Shown here: positions 1-6,251 of the stretch, in pieces | Numbering within the stretch: position 1 is the stretch's first letter | Layout: the number at the start of each line of letters is the position of its first letter | Assembly (NCBI GenBank): GCA_019244945.1 | Contig: JAFASD010000360.1 | Location: forward strand, 1-10,102 | DNA: 10,102 nucleotides | Source: Acidobacteriaceae bacterium | GTDB taxonomy: Bacteria; Acidobacteriota; Terriglobia; Bryobacterales; Bryobacteraceae | Direction of reading: 5' to 3' | Made by a program: the position numbers and the translations under genes | Notes under the pieces: model-generated | Databases searched by the model: none | What the model was told of the DNA's origin: nothing | Seen by the model: only the letters and a program-made list of their open reading frames with translations

Positions 1-1
1 C

Positions 2-43
2 GGGCACCGGTCCAAGCTGCTTTACAAGGATTACGACCGCTAA
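2..43 (+). CDS. 3' end of an upstream protein-coding gene (partial)
   Basis: The second reading frame is open from the window edge to a TAA at 41-43 and would end a protein in GHRSKLLYKDYDR. The residue mix is plausible for the C-terminus of a soluble protein. Only 13 codons are visible, so the family cannot be named. The support is the open frame, plus the C-rich tract that starts right after the stop and looks like a Rho-dependent termination zone. It could also be a chance open frame. Confidence 0.35.
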   Translation, partial: GHRSKLLYKDYDR

Positions 44-264
44 ACGCGCATTGCTGATGAAACGACGACTTCACGGAGCTAACCCCTACCAACACCAAAA
101 AACCGGCTGGCTTGCAGTGCAGTCACAACCTCTTCCAACTTTTCTTCCCAACCCACTTCCCATCGCATCCGCTTTCCACCTCAGCAGCTTACAGCCCTTC
201 ATCCAGCCAACCACGCCCCTCCACCACTCTCCGCCAATCCGCTCGGCCGCCTAACCTTTCTCCA
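44..264 (+). terminator. C-rich, G-poor tract; candidate Rho utilisation (rut) site
   Basis: This untranslated stretch is strongly skewed on the + strand. By hand count, positions 121-240 contain about 59 C and only about 9 G, with many CC and TC dinucleotides and little scope for base pairing. Long C-over-G bubbles of unstructured RNA are the known signature of Rho loading sites. The tract lies between the stop of the upstream partial gene and the start of the gene at 295, so it could end the upstream transcript or act as a Rho-controlled leader for the downstream one. An open frame runs through part of it from 112, but the composition and the Shine-Dalgarno at 295 argue that it is not translated. 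No intrinsic terminator is visible. Confidence 0.4.
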
Positions 265-277
265 GAGGCAAAGCCTC
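265..277 (+). promoter_or_regulatory. Small leader hairpin upstream of the 295 start
   Basis: GAGGC-AAA-GCCTC is a perfect 5-bp stem with a 3-nt loop. It ends 6 nt before the Shine-Dalgarno TAGGAGA at 284-290 and has no U-run after it, so it is not a normal intrinsic terminator. It may affect ribosome access or RNA stability. A stem this short can occur by chance. Confidence 0.3.
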
Positions 278-294
278 GCCCTTTAGGAGATTCC

Positions 295-927
295 ATGTCA
301 ACCGAAAAACAAATCGCAGCAAACCAAGCGAATTCCCAGCACAGCACCGGCCCCAAAACCGAAGAAGGCAAAGCCAAGTCCTGCCTGAACAATTTCAAGT
401 GGGGATTCTGCGGCGCATTCAAGGTTCTCCCCTTAGAAGATCAGGAAAATTTCGATTCCATGCTTTCCGGTCTCCGCGCCGAGCACAAACCCACCACCAT
501 GACCGAAACTCTCCTGGTCGACAAAATGGCGCAGCATTATTGGCTCAGTCAGCGCGCCATGCGGCTCCAGGAACTGACCATGGCCGAGGACCTGCCTGCC
601 CAGGCGCTGGAAAGACAATTCTCGCTGTACCTCCGCTATCAAACCACCAACGATCGCGCCTTCCACAAATGCCTGAACGATCTGCTAAAGCTCAGAGCCG
701 AAGAGAGAAAAGCTCAAATTGGCTTCGAATCGCAGAAGCTGAAACAGGAGGACCACGCCCGCAAGCTCTCCATCGAAAAACGCAAACAGGACGTGCACAA
801 AATGGACATTTTGCTCGCCGAAGCCAAAGCCGACCACCAACTCATGCTCAATTTGAACCTGGAACAGTCTATGCGGCCCGCTTCCGGCAAGGAAAATCCA
901 TTGGCCCAGGCGCAAAAAGCGGCCTAG
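295..927 (+). CDS. Unknown-function protein with N-terminal 'STGPKTEEGKA' motif and charged helical C-terminus
   Basis: The gene encodes 210 aa. The ATG at 295 is preferred because TAGGAGA sits just upstream at 284-290; an open frame reaches back to 112, but through C-rich untranslated-looking DNA. Residues 10-38 hold NQANSQHSTGPKTEEGKAK followed by an NNFKWGF element. From memory this matches a family, dispersed and often multicopy in Acidobacteriota and some other phyla, whose usual form is 'N..NA..STGPKTPEGKA..S..NALKHGL'. Its biochemical function is not known to me. The middle region is helical and rich in Q, L and R. Roughly the last 80 residues are dense in K, E and Q and probably form a coiled coil. 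There is no signal peptide, membrane segment or recognisable catalytic motif. The N-K-W-G-F variant departs from the usual NALKHGL. The name is secure only at the level of the N-terminal motif. Confidence 0.8.
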   Translation: MSTEKQIAANQANSQHSTGPKTEEGKAKSCLNNFKWGFCGAFKVLPLEDQENFDSMLSGLRAEHKPTTMTETLLVDKMAQHYWLSQRAMRLQELTMAEDLPAQALERQFSLYLRYQTTNDRAFHKCLNDLLKLRAEERKAQIGFESQKLKQEDHARKLSIEKRKQDVHKMDILLAEAKADHQLMLNLNLEQSMRPASGKENPLAQAQKAA

Positions 928-978
928 CGCTCCCGCGGCGGTGGCCGGGACTACCATAATGAATGTCGAGGTGATCTC

Positions 979-2151
979 ATGTCCCATCCCACTCGTCGAG
1001 ATTTGTTGACGTCTACTGGAGCGGCCGCGATTGCCGCGCTCGGAATCCCGAAGCTCCTCCGAGCGGACGCGCCGGCCAGCACCGTCGCCATCGTTCGTTG
1101 CAGGAATTATGCAGATTTCGGCGCGAAGCTTTCAACGGGCTTTGACCAGATCGGCGGTATCGAAAGCCTGGTCCGTGGAAAAACTGTAGCGCTGAAGCTA
1201 AACCTCACCGGCAATCCAACTTATTTCCCACTAACCCCCGATCTCCCCTATCGAACCAATGGGGAGACAGTCGCCTCAACGGTTCATCTACTGGCGAAAG
1301 CAGGCGCGCGCCGCGTCCGGATCATCGAAAGTTTTTTCCCTGCCACGCAAGATCCTAACCTCTGGGCGCGCTACGGACTCGACGTGAATGCCATTAATAA
1401 TCTTGGAACGCAGCTCGATTGGGAAAACGTACAGAATCTCGGAAAATATAAGCAGTATGTCCGCCTCAAAGTACCCTGGGGCGGCTACATGTATCCTGCT
1501 TACTACCTCAATCAGGCGTTCACCGACTGCGACGTGTATGCGTCGCTCTCGAAGCTGAAGAATCACTGGATCGCGGGCGTCACCATGTCCATGAAGAACA
1601 ATTTCGGCAACACGCCGTGTTCTTTGTATGGCAGCGATTGCGGCCCGAGCGGAAACGAGCATCCCACCAAAGAGCGCGGCGATGTACTCCATGCAGGAAC
1701 TACGAAAGCTCCCTCGGGCGTGGACCCGGAACTTCACCCCGACTCACCCCGCGAGGCGGGCTACCGCGTGCCCCGCATCGTTGTAGACCAGGTCGGTATT
1801 CGGCCCATCGATCTGGCGATCGTAGACGGAGTCGAAACCGTGAGAGGCGGTGAAGGTCCCTGGCTGGATGGTCTCGAGAAAATGACCCCGGGAGTAATCA
1901 TCGTCGGCCGCAATCCAGTCTGTGTGGATTCTGTCGGCATGGCCGTGATGAGTTACAGCCCGCAAGCAACCCGAGGCATCTCTCCTTTCATCCGCGGCGA
2001 TAATACCCTGAAACTCGCCGAAGCAGTCGGCATCGGCACGGCCGATCTGAACCGAATCGAGGTAGTCGGCCTCAGCATCAAGGACGCTCGAATCGACTTC
2101 GGCCCCGGCGCAGTAGGCAAAACGATGAGCCAACTGAAAGCGTCAACTTAA
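979..2151 (+). CDS. Tat-exported DUF362 domain protein
   Basis: The protein has 390 aa and starts at an ATG preceded by GAGGTGA (968-974). The N-terminus is a twin-arginine signal: TRRDLLTS at residues 5-12, an Ala-rich hydrophobic stretch to about 27, and a likely cleavage site after A29-D-A31. It should therefore be exported folded, often a sign of a cofactor. The mature part looks like DUF362 (PF04015): a VALKLNLTGNP segment (residues 70-80), then a repeating alpha/beta pattern with ARRVRIIES, and a C-terminal VDG.E...GEGPW region followed by VIIVGRNPVCVDSVG. Several Cys are scattered (for example in CSLYGSDCG), but there is no ferredoxin-type C-rich domain like the one some DUF362 proteins carry. 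The biochemical role of the family is unknown. A CATAAT at 955-960 could be a -10 element, without a convincing -35. Confidence 0.85.
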   Translation: MSHPTRRDLLTSTGAAAIAALGIPKLLRADAPASTVAIVRCRNYADFGAKLSTGFDQIGGIESLVRGKTVALKLNLTGNPTYFPLTPDLPYRTNGETVASTVHLLAKAGARRVRIIESFFPATQDPNLWARYGLDVNAINNLGTQLDWENVQNLGKYKQYVRLKVPWGGYMYPAYYLNQAFTDCDVYASLSKLKNHWIAGVTMSMKNNFGNTPCSLYGSDCGPSGNEHPTKERGDVLHAGTTKAPSGVDPELHPDSPREAGYRVPRIVVDQVGIRPIDLAIVDGVETVRGGEGPWLDGLEKMTPGVIIVGRNPVCVDSVGMAVMSYSPQATRGISPFIRGDNTLKLAEAVGIGTADLNRIEVVGLSIKDARIDFGPGAVGKTMSQLKAST

Positions 2152-2192
2152 TTGATACTCGACCGCGGGGATCTTCGGTCCTTCGAAAACGC

Positions 2193-2471
2193 GTGACGGA
2201 TATCACTCAATCTGAACGCATCATTTCGACTCTGAGCCATGAGCGAAGCGATTGGTGTGCCGCAATATTCGACAATGCACCAGTCCCGTTTTCAGCCCAC
2301 GTTGTGACTACCCGACATGCGCCAATCACACACCGAATCTATTCAGTAAGTCACCACCACCTATACGCTTGCAGCGCAACTAGCAACCCCGACGAATACC
2401 CGTACGGCAAGATTTTTGTGAAGCACGTGTTAACTCACGTGGAATACGACAAAGGAGACTGGAAAACATGA
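2193..2471 (+). pseudogene. higB: Decayed HigB-like toxin: only the C-terminal end preserved
   Basis: An open frame of 92 codons starts at a GTG with no Shine-Dalgarno. Its last about 20 residues, GKIFVKHVLTHVEYDKGDWK, match the very conserved C-terminus of HigB-type mRNA interferases (PF09907; typical form 'VFVRHVLTHAEYD.G.WK'). The preceding about 70 residues do not resemble HigB: the central F(N/D)I.GNKYRL strand and the Trp-rich N-terminal helix are missing. I translated the three + frames of 2161-2402 and found no displaced remainder. The stop overlaps an ATG as ATGA (2468-2471) in front of higA, as in an intact higBA operon. The most economical reading is that a deletion or replacement near 2400 removed the 5' three quarters of the toxin. 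A highly diverged toxin is possible but less likely, because the conserved block ends so abruptly. Confidence 0.65.
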
Positions 2472-2488
2472 GCGCCGCAAGAGGAACA

Positions 2489-2896
2489 ATGAACATACGG
2501 GCTTACCGTCAACTTCTCTCCCGAACCCTCCCGCACGTCATCCATACCGAGGAAGAAAATGAAGCGTATATTGCACAATTGGAAGCTCTTCATGATCAGG
2601 GCAATTTGACGCCTGAGCAAGAGGAGTTAGCGGATCTGCTGACCCTCCTAATCGAAGACTTCGAGAACCAACATTACTCGCTGGAGGCGGCGACACCTTT
2701 GGACGTGCTCCGCGAGCTAATGGAGGCGAACGACTTAAGCCAAGCCGATCTTATCGACGCTTTCGGGGCCCGCAGCACCGTCTCGGAGGTCTTAAGTGGG
2801 AAACGGGAACTCTCCAAAACACATATTCAAAACCTCAGTCGCCGCTTCAACGTCTCTCCGGGAGTTTTCTTCCCCTTGGAGGACATAGCAGGTTAG
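2489..2896 (+). CDS. higA: HigA-type antitoxin / Xre-family transcriptional regulator
   Basis: The protein has 135 aa from the ATG at 2489, which has GAGG at 2481-2484 and gives MNIRAYRQLL, the usual kind of HigA start. An alternative ATG at 2468 overlaps the toxin-frame stop and adds seven residues, with AAAGGAG further upstream at 2450-2456. The N-terminal half (about 1-65) is the acidic helical region typical of the COG5499 HigA group, with TEEENEAYIAQLEAL. The C-terminal half (about 70-130) is a cro/C1 helix-turn-helix: LDVLRELMEANDLSQADL, then the recognition-helix region STVSEVLSGKRELS (96-109) and FNVSPGVFF. In an intact system it neutralises HigB and represses its own operon. Here the toxin is broken, so it is probably an orphan antitoxin that may still bind its operator or protect against related HigB toxins. 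It looks full length, with no frameshift. Confidence 0.85.
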   Translation: MNIRAYRQLLSRTLPHVIHTEEENEAYIAQLEALHDQGNLTPEQEELADLLTLLIEDFENQHYSLEAATPLDVLRELMEANDLSQADLIDAFGARSTVSEVLSGKRELSKTHIQNLSRRFNVSPGVFFPLEDIAG

Positions 2897-2942
2897 CGCT
2901 TCATTCGAAAATTCCGCCTCTATGCTTTACTGAAAGCAAGCA

Positions 2943-3299
2943 ATGTTTCGGTGGGGTCGAACGGAAGCACAAAACGTCCCGGAATTGACGACAGTTCAGG
3001 ATTATGAGGCTCTCCTCAGTCGCGATCTGGCGATAGTGTTCAAGCACAGCCCAGCTTGCGTGGGGAGTTGGCTCGCGCACGCAACCGTCAGCCAATTTCT
3101 CAAATCGCAGCCTGAGACAGCCGTTTACCTCGTCTGCGTGAGACGTCACCGCGATCTCTCGCGGCACATTGCCGACCATACAGGCGTGCAGCACGCGTCG
3201 CCGCAAGTTCTCGTTTTCCGAAAAGGGCAAGTCGTGAAGACGGCATCTCACGATCAAATCACCCCGGAACTCCTGGCTTCTGTCCGCGAATCCGTATAA
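2943..3299 (+). CDS. ytxJ: YtxJ/BrxC-like monothiol bacilliredoxin (thioredoxin fold)
   Basis: This 118-aa cytosolic protein without a signal peptide matches the pattern of the DUF2847 / 'bacillithiol system redox-active protein YtxJ' family. It shows FKHSPAC (33-39), a 'YLVCVRRHRDLSRHIADHTGV' type block (62-82) and HASPQVLVFRKG (84-95) with the cis-Pro P87 of thioredoxin folds, then ASHDQIT. C39 is the expected single catalytic Cys; the context is ACVGS rather than the common TCPIS, so there is no CxxC. C65 lies in a beta strand and is unlikely to be a resolving Cys. The family is thought to remove bacillithiol from S-bacillithiolated proteins, and Acidobacteriota are among the phyla with bacillithiol genes. 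The start lacks a strong Shine-Dalgarno (GAAAGCAAGCA precedes it), but no other in-frame start fits. It follows higA by 46 bp and may be co-transcribed or use its own weak promoter (TATGCT at 2921-2926). Confidence 0.8.
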   Translation: MFRWGRTEAQNVPELTTVQDYEALLSRDLAIVFKHSPACVGSWLAHATVSQFLKSQPETAVYLVCVRRHRDLSRHIADHTGVQHASPQVLVFRKGQVVKTASHDQITPELLASVRESV

Positions 3300-3314
3300 C
3301 TGAGACGGGGCGGA

Positions 3315-3342
3315 TTGGCTGTCCCTTCCTTTGCGCTACACT
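3315..3342 (+). promoter_or_regulatory. Candidate promoter giving a leaderless mRNA for the M2 peptidase
   Basis: TTGGCT (3315-3320) and TACACT (3337-3342) are separated by 16 nt; each matches four of six bases of the sigma-70 consensus. The expected transcription start, about 7 nt after the -10, falls at or next to the ATG at 3350. The 7 nt between -10 and ATG (CGTCTGA) contain no Shine-Dalgarno, nor does the promoter spacer. Placement and the missing ribosome site together suggest a leaderless transcript. Neither hexamer is strong, so this remains a prediction. Confidence 0.45.
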
Positions 3343-3349
3343 CGTCTGA

Positions 3350-5197
3350 ATGAAAAAACGTTCTCTGCCGATGACGGTTGCGTGCGTATGTGCCTGCCTG
3401 ACTCTCGCGAGTGTCGCAAAGCCGCTGGACAACACTCCGACAGCTGCCGAAGCCCAAACATTCATGGATAAAGCGGAAGCGGAGCTTCTGCAACTAGGCA
3501 TAACCGCCCAACGCGCCGCTTGGATCGAAGAGACCTACATCAATGACGACACGGAGAATCTTTCAGCGAAAGAGACCGAGCGAGTGATCGCGCGAGTTAC
3601 GGAATTGGTGAATCAATCTCGCCGATTCGATTCTCTCGATCTCTCGCCGGAGCTCAGACGAAAATTTACGCTTCTGAAGCTCAGTCTCACTCTGCCCGCG
3701 CCGAATGATCCAAAGCTACGGGCCGAGCTAACCCAAATCGCCAGCTCACTCGAGGGCAGCTACGGAAGCGGCAAGTACTGCCCTGGCGGCGATCAGGCCA
3801 AGTGCATGGGGATTGATGACCTCGAAGTCCGGATGGGCCGCGGCCGCGATCCCAAAGAGCTGCAGGATCTATGGGTCGGCTGGCATAAAGTCGGCGCGCC
3901 GATGCGCGACCGCTATGCCCGTTTTGTCGAGCTGTCGAACCAAGGCGCTCGCGAGTTAGGGTTCGCGGACACAGGCGCCATGTGGCGCGCAAAGTATGAC
4001 ATGACCCCTGAAGAATTTTCGGCTGACCTCGAGCGATTGTGGCAGCAGGTAAAGCCGCTCTACCTCGAGCTGCACGCCTATGTCCGCGCCCGGCTGATCG
4101 AGAAATATGGCGCGGCGGCACAGCGCGCCGATGGCATGATTCCAGCAGACCTGCTCGGAAATATGTGGGCGCAAGAGTGGGGCAATATCTATGACATCGT
4201 GGCGCCTGCTTCCGCTCCGCCAACCTACGATCTCGCGAAAACTCTGCAAGCCCGAGGCACCGATGCCAAGCAGATGGTCCTTTATGGGGAGCACTTCTTC
4301 CAATCGATGGGCTTCCAGACGTTGCCCGAAACGTTTTGGGAGCGCTCCATGTTAACTAAACCGCGCGACAGAGACGTGGTTTGCCATGCCAGCGCCTGGA
4401 ACATCGATAGCGATCAAGACGTGCGCCTGAAGCTTTGCATTCACATCACCGCGGATGATTTCAGGACCGTTCATCACGAACTGGGCCATAACTATTACAC
4501 GCTTGCGTATCGCAATCAGCCGGTAATGTTCCGCGATGGAGCAAACGACGGCTTTCATGAGGCCATCGGCGATTCAATCGCTCTCTCAATCACGCCTGAG
4601 TACCTGAAGAAGATCGGACTCGTTCAGCAAATACCGCCGCCCCAGGCGGATATTCCGCTGCTGCTCCGGACGGCACTGGACAAGATTGCCTTTCTGCCGT
4701 TCGGGCTTTTGATCGACAAGTGGCGTTGGGAAGTATTTTCGGGACAGATCAAACCCTCCGATTACAACAAGGCCTGGTGGAAACTTCGGGAAGAGTACCA
4801 GGGTGTTGCGCCGCCTGTGGATCGAAGCGAGGCCGATTTCGATCCCGGCGCTAAGTACCACATTCCCGACAACACGCCTTATGCGCGCTATTTCTTAGCG
4901 GCCGTGTATCAATTCCAGTTTTATCGCGCGATGTGTCAGGCTGCCGGAAACACTGGCCCGCTGAATCGCTGTTCTGTCTACGGATCGAAAGAGGCAGGCA
5001 AGCGATTCCAAGCCATGCTCGCATTAGGTTGTTCCAAGCCCTGGCCCGAGGCGATGAAGGTGATGACGGGAGAGGATAAGGCAGATGCCTCGGCGATCAT
5101 CGAATATTTCCAGCCCCTCATTGAATGGCTGAAAGCACAGAATCAAGGCAAGAACCTGGGCTGGACCGTAGCTTCCGATCCCCTGACTGCCCGGTGA
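3350..5197 (+). CDS. Secreted M2-family peptidyl-dipeptidase (angiotensin-converting-enzyme homologue)
   Basis: The 615-aa zinc metallopeptidase has a Sec signal peptide (MKKR, then a hydrophobic stretch to about residue 22), so it acts in the periplasm or outside the cell. The zinc site is complete: H376-E-L-G-H380 and E404 in FHEAIGD, 24 residues later as in ACE. Other ACE landmarks align by eye: C345-H346 in CHASAW, K502 and H504 in AKYH, and Y511/R513/Y514 in YARYF. These correspond to the inhibitor-carboxylate, substrate and chloride-site residues. Three Cys pairs typical of ACE are present (YCPGGDQAKC; C345 with KLC before HHELGH; MCQAAGN...RC), consistent with an oxidising compartment. 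The length is that of a single-domain ACE. The family removes C-terminal dipeptides from oligopeptides; here it probably scavenges peptides. Its stop lies 5 bp from the convergent yraN stop. Confidence 0.95.
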   Translation: MKKRSLPMTVACVCACLTLASVAKPLDNTPTAAEAQTFMDKAEAELLQLGITAQRAAWIEETYINDDTENLSAKETERVIARVTELVNQSRRFDSLDLSPELRRKFTLLKLSLTLPAPNDPKLRAELTQIASSLEGSYGSGKYCPGGDQAKCMGIDDLEVRMGRGRDPKELQDLWVGWHKVGAPMRDRYARFVELSNQGARELGFADTGAMWRAKYDMTPEEFSADLERLWQQVKPLYLELHAYVRARLIEKYGAAAQRADGMIPADLLGNMWAQEWGNIYDIVAPASAPPTYDLAKTLQARGTDAKQMVLYGEHFFQSMGFQTLPETFWERSMLTKPRDRDVVCHASAWNIDSDQDVRLKLCIHITADDFRTVHHELGHNYYTLAYRNQPVMFRDGANDGFHEAIGDSIALSITPEYLKKIGLVQQIPPPQADIPLLLRTALDKIAFLPFGLLIDKWRWEVFSGQIKPSDYNKAWWKLREEYQGVAPPVDRSEADFDPGAKYHIPDNTPYARYFLAAVYQFQFYRAMCQAAGNTGPLNRCSVYGSKEAGKRFQAMLALGCSKPWPEAMKVMTGEDKADASAIIEYFQPLIEWLKAQNQGKNLGWTVASDPLTAR

Positions 5198-5202
5198 TCA
5201 GT

Positions 5203-5676
5203 TCAGATCGCGCGCCCGTCAAAGAAGGCGTCCCGCTGATGCACTATAGTTGGCGGATCGGTGAAAACGATCGAAATCGTATCGAAGCGGACCCGGTTCC
5301 ACTCGATGCCGGCGCGGGTGGTATAGCTGCGAGCGGCGCGGAGGATGTGCTTCTGCTTCTCACTCCCGATAGCCCGCTCGGGGCTGCCAAACTCCGCTGA
5401 GGCTCGAGATTTCACTTCGACGAAAACAACCACTTCGCCATCGCGCGCGATGATGTCGACCTCGGAATCGCTGCCCGCCCGATAGTTGCGCGCGACAACA
5501 AGGAGGCCGGCGCTTCTTAAATATCGGTGAGCCGCATCTTCGCCGCGCTTTCCAAGGAAGGCGTCGGGCGTGAGCGTTCGACGCTCACGGAATTGTCTTG
5601 CCGCATCGCTCAGCTTCCAGAAAAGCTGCCGCGCTTCACGGAGCTTCAGCCCTCCTTTAGCGCTTCGAGTTGCCAT
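5203..5676 (-). CDS. yraN: YraN family (UPF0102) nuclease-like protein
   Basis: The protein has 157 aa. Residues 42-91 carry the family signature: GKRGEDAAHRYL (42-53, with E46), ARNYR (62-66), SEVDIIARDG (71-80, with D74) and FVEVKSR (85-91, with E87 and K89). This is the E...D...ExK layout of the PD-(D/E)XK / Holliday-junction-resolvase-like fold. The acidic residues are intact, so metal-dependent nuclease activity is possible, although the cellular role of YraN is unsettled. About 40 residues precede the GKRGED motif, while many YraN proteins start about 10 residues before it. This basic, helical extension contains a perfect inverted repeat at the DNA level. The ATG lies inside the end of the methyltransferase gene (31-nt overlap) without a good Shine-Dalgarno, so translation is probably coupled. 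Confidence 0.9.
   Translation of the reverse strand: MATRSAKGGLKLREARQLFWKLSDAARQFRERRTLTPDAFLGKRGEDAAHRYLRSAGLLVVARNYRAGSDSEVDIIARDGEVVVFVEVKSRASAEFGSPERAIGSEKQKHILRAARSYTTRAGIEWNRVRFDTISIVFTDPPTIVHQRDAFFDGRAI
5569..5589 (-). repeat. Perfect 9-bp inverted repeat inside yraN
   Basis: CGTGAGCGT (5569-5577) is followed by TCG and then its exact reverse complement ACGCTCACG (5581-5589). In the yraN message this would be a stable 9-bp, GC-rich stem with a CGA loop, encoding RERRTLT (residues 30-36). It sits in the N-terminal extension just before the conserved GKRGED core. No U-run follows on either strand, so it is not an obvious terminator. It may be chance, since one such repeat in 10 kb is not very improbable. 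Confidence 0.5.
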
Positions 5677-6251
5677 TCAATTGCTTTGCCTCGGATGACA
5701 TAGCACAAGTAATACTCCCAAAAGCGTCGGAACCAGCGGGAGCCGTTGACGAGAAGCTCGAAGCCAAGATATCTCCACAAACGAAGTAAGCTCACCTGCA
5801 CTGAAATCTCACGGAAACGCTCCGCCGAATAGTATCCGAAGCCTCCGTTGTCCTCCCCAAAATAGCGAAGAGAAAAGCTATTCAGATGCCATCGATGCGT
5901 CGGATCGCAGAAGGAACTGAAGTCAGTGTAATGAGGCGTGATGACTAGCAGCCGACCACCGGGAACCAAGAGCCTGTGAAACTCTTCCATTGTGCGGATC
6001 ACGTCAGAGACGTGCTCGATCACATGAACCGCGCGAATTTGCCGAAAAGAACTGCTGCGGAACGGCAAAGGGATCTGGTCAATATCAGCGATAACGTCGG
6101 CCCGCGTGTTCGGGTTGCGATCAAGCCCTATCGAACCCGGATATTTGTTGACGCCGCAGCCGACATCAAGAACCGGAAGCGCCCGCACTGCACTGGCCGC
6201 CGAAAAAGGAATCTCAGCAGCGCGGCCTACCGTTCCAAGTGTTGCAGGCAC
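5646..6251 (-). CDS. Class I SAM-dependent methyltransferase (Methyltransf_11-like)
   Basis: The 201-aa protein starts at GTG (6251-6249), inside the 3' end of the aminotransferase gene (25-nt overlap). Motif I is VLDVGCGVNKYPG (27-39), with acidic residue D44 in IGLDRNP after the second strand. Then come ADIDQIPLPF (55-64), the VIEH segment (77-80) and LVPGGRLLV (95-103), followed by TPHYTDFSSFCDPTHRWHL. The 'CGxNKYPG' variant of motif I and the 'DPTH' block recall small methyltransferases often found near cell-surface or glycan genes, but no such genes are nearby, so the substrate is unknown. A GGAG lies only 2 nt from the GTG, too close for normal use; a later start is possible but none has a better site. 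The overlaps on both sides point to coupled translation in one operon. Confidence 0.85.
   Translation of the reverse strand: MPATLGTVGRAAEIPFSAASAVRALPVLDVGCGVNKYPGSIGLDRNPNTRADVIADIDQIPLPFRSSSFRQIRAVHVIEHVSDVIRTMEEFHRLLVPGGRLLVITPHYTDFSSFCDPTHRWHLNSFSLRYFGEDNGGFGYYSAERFREISVQVSLLRLWRYLGFELLVNGSRWFRRFWEYYLCYVIRGKAIEWQLEALKEG

Noticed and set aside
112..294. N-terminal extension of the unknown-function protein
   Set aside because: It would encode a Ser/Pro/His-rich low-complexity stretch through the C-rich tract. The family motif starts right after the ATG at 295, which has a good ribosome site.
931..950. TCCCG...CGGGA dyad after the 927 stop
   Set aside because: A 5-bp stem with a 10-nt loop and no U-run does not qualify as an intrinsic terminator.
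399..959. 186-codon + frame overlapping the 295-927 gene
   Set aside because: It is rich in R, S, P and Q as expected of an out-of-frame shadow. The other frame has the Shine-Dalgarno and the recognised N-terminal motif.
2161..2180. GACCG...CGGTC dyad as a terminator for the DUF362 gene
   Set aside because: The stem is only 5 bp with a 10-nt loop and no U-run, which is too weak to call.
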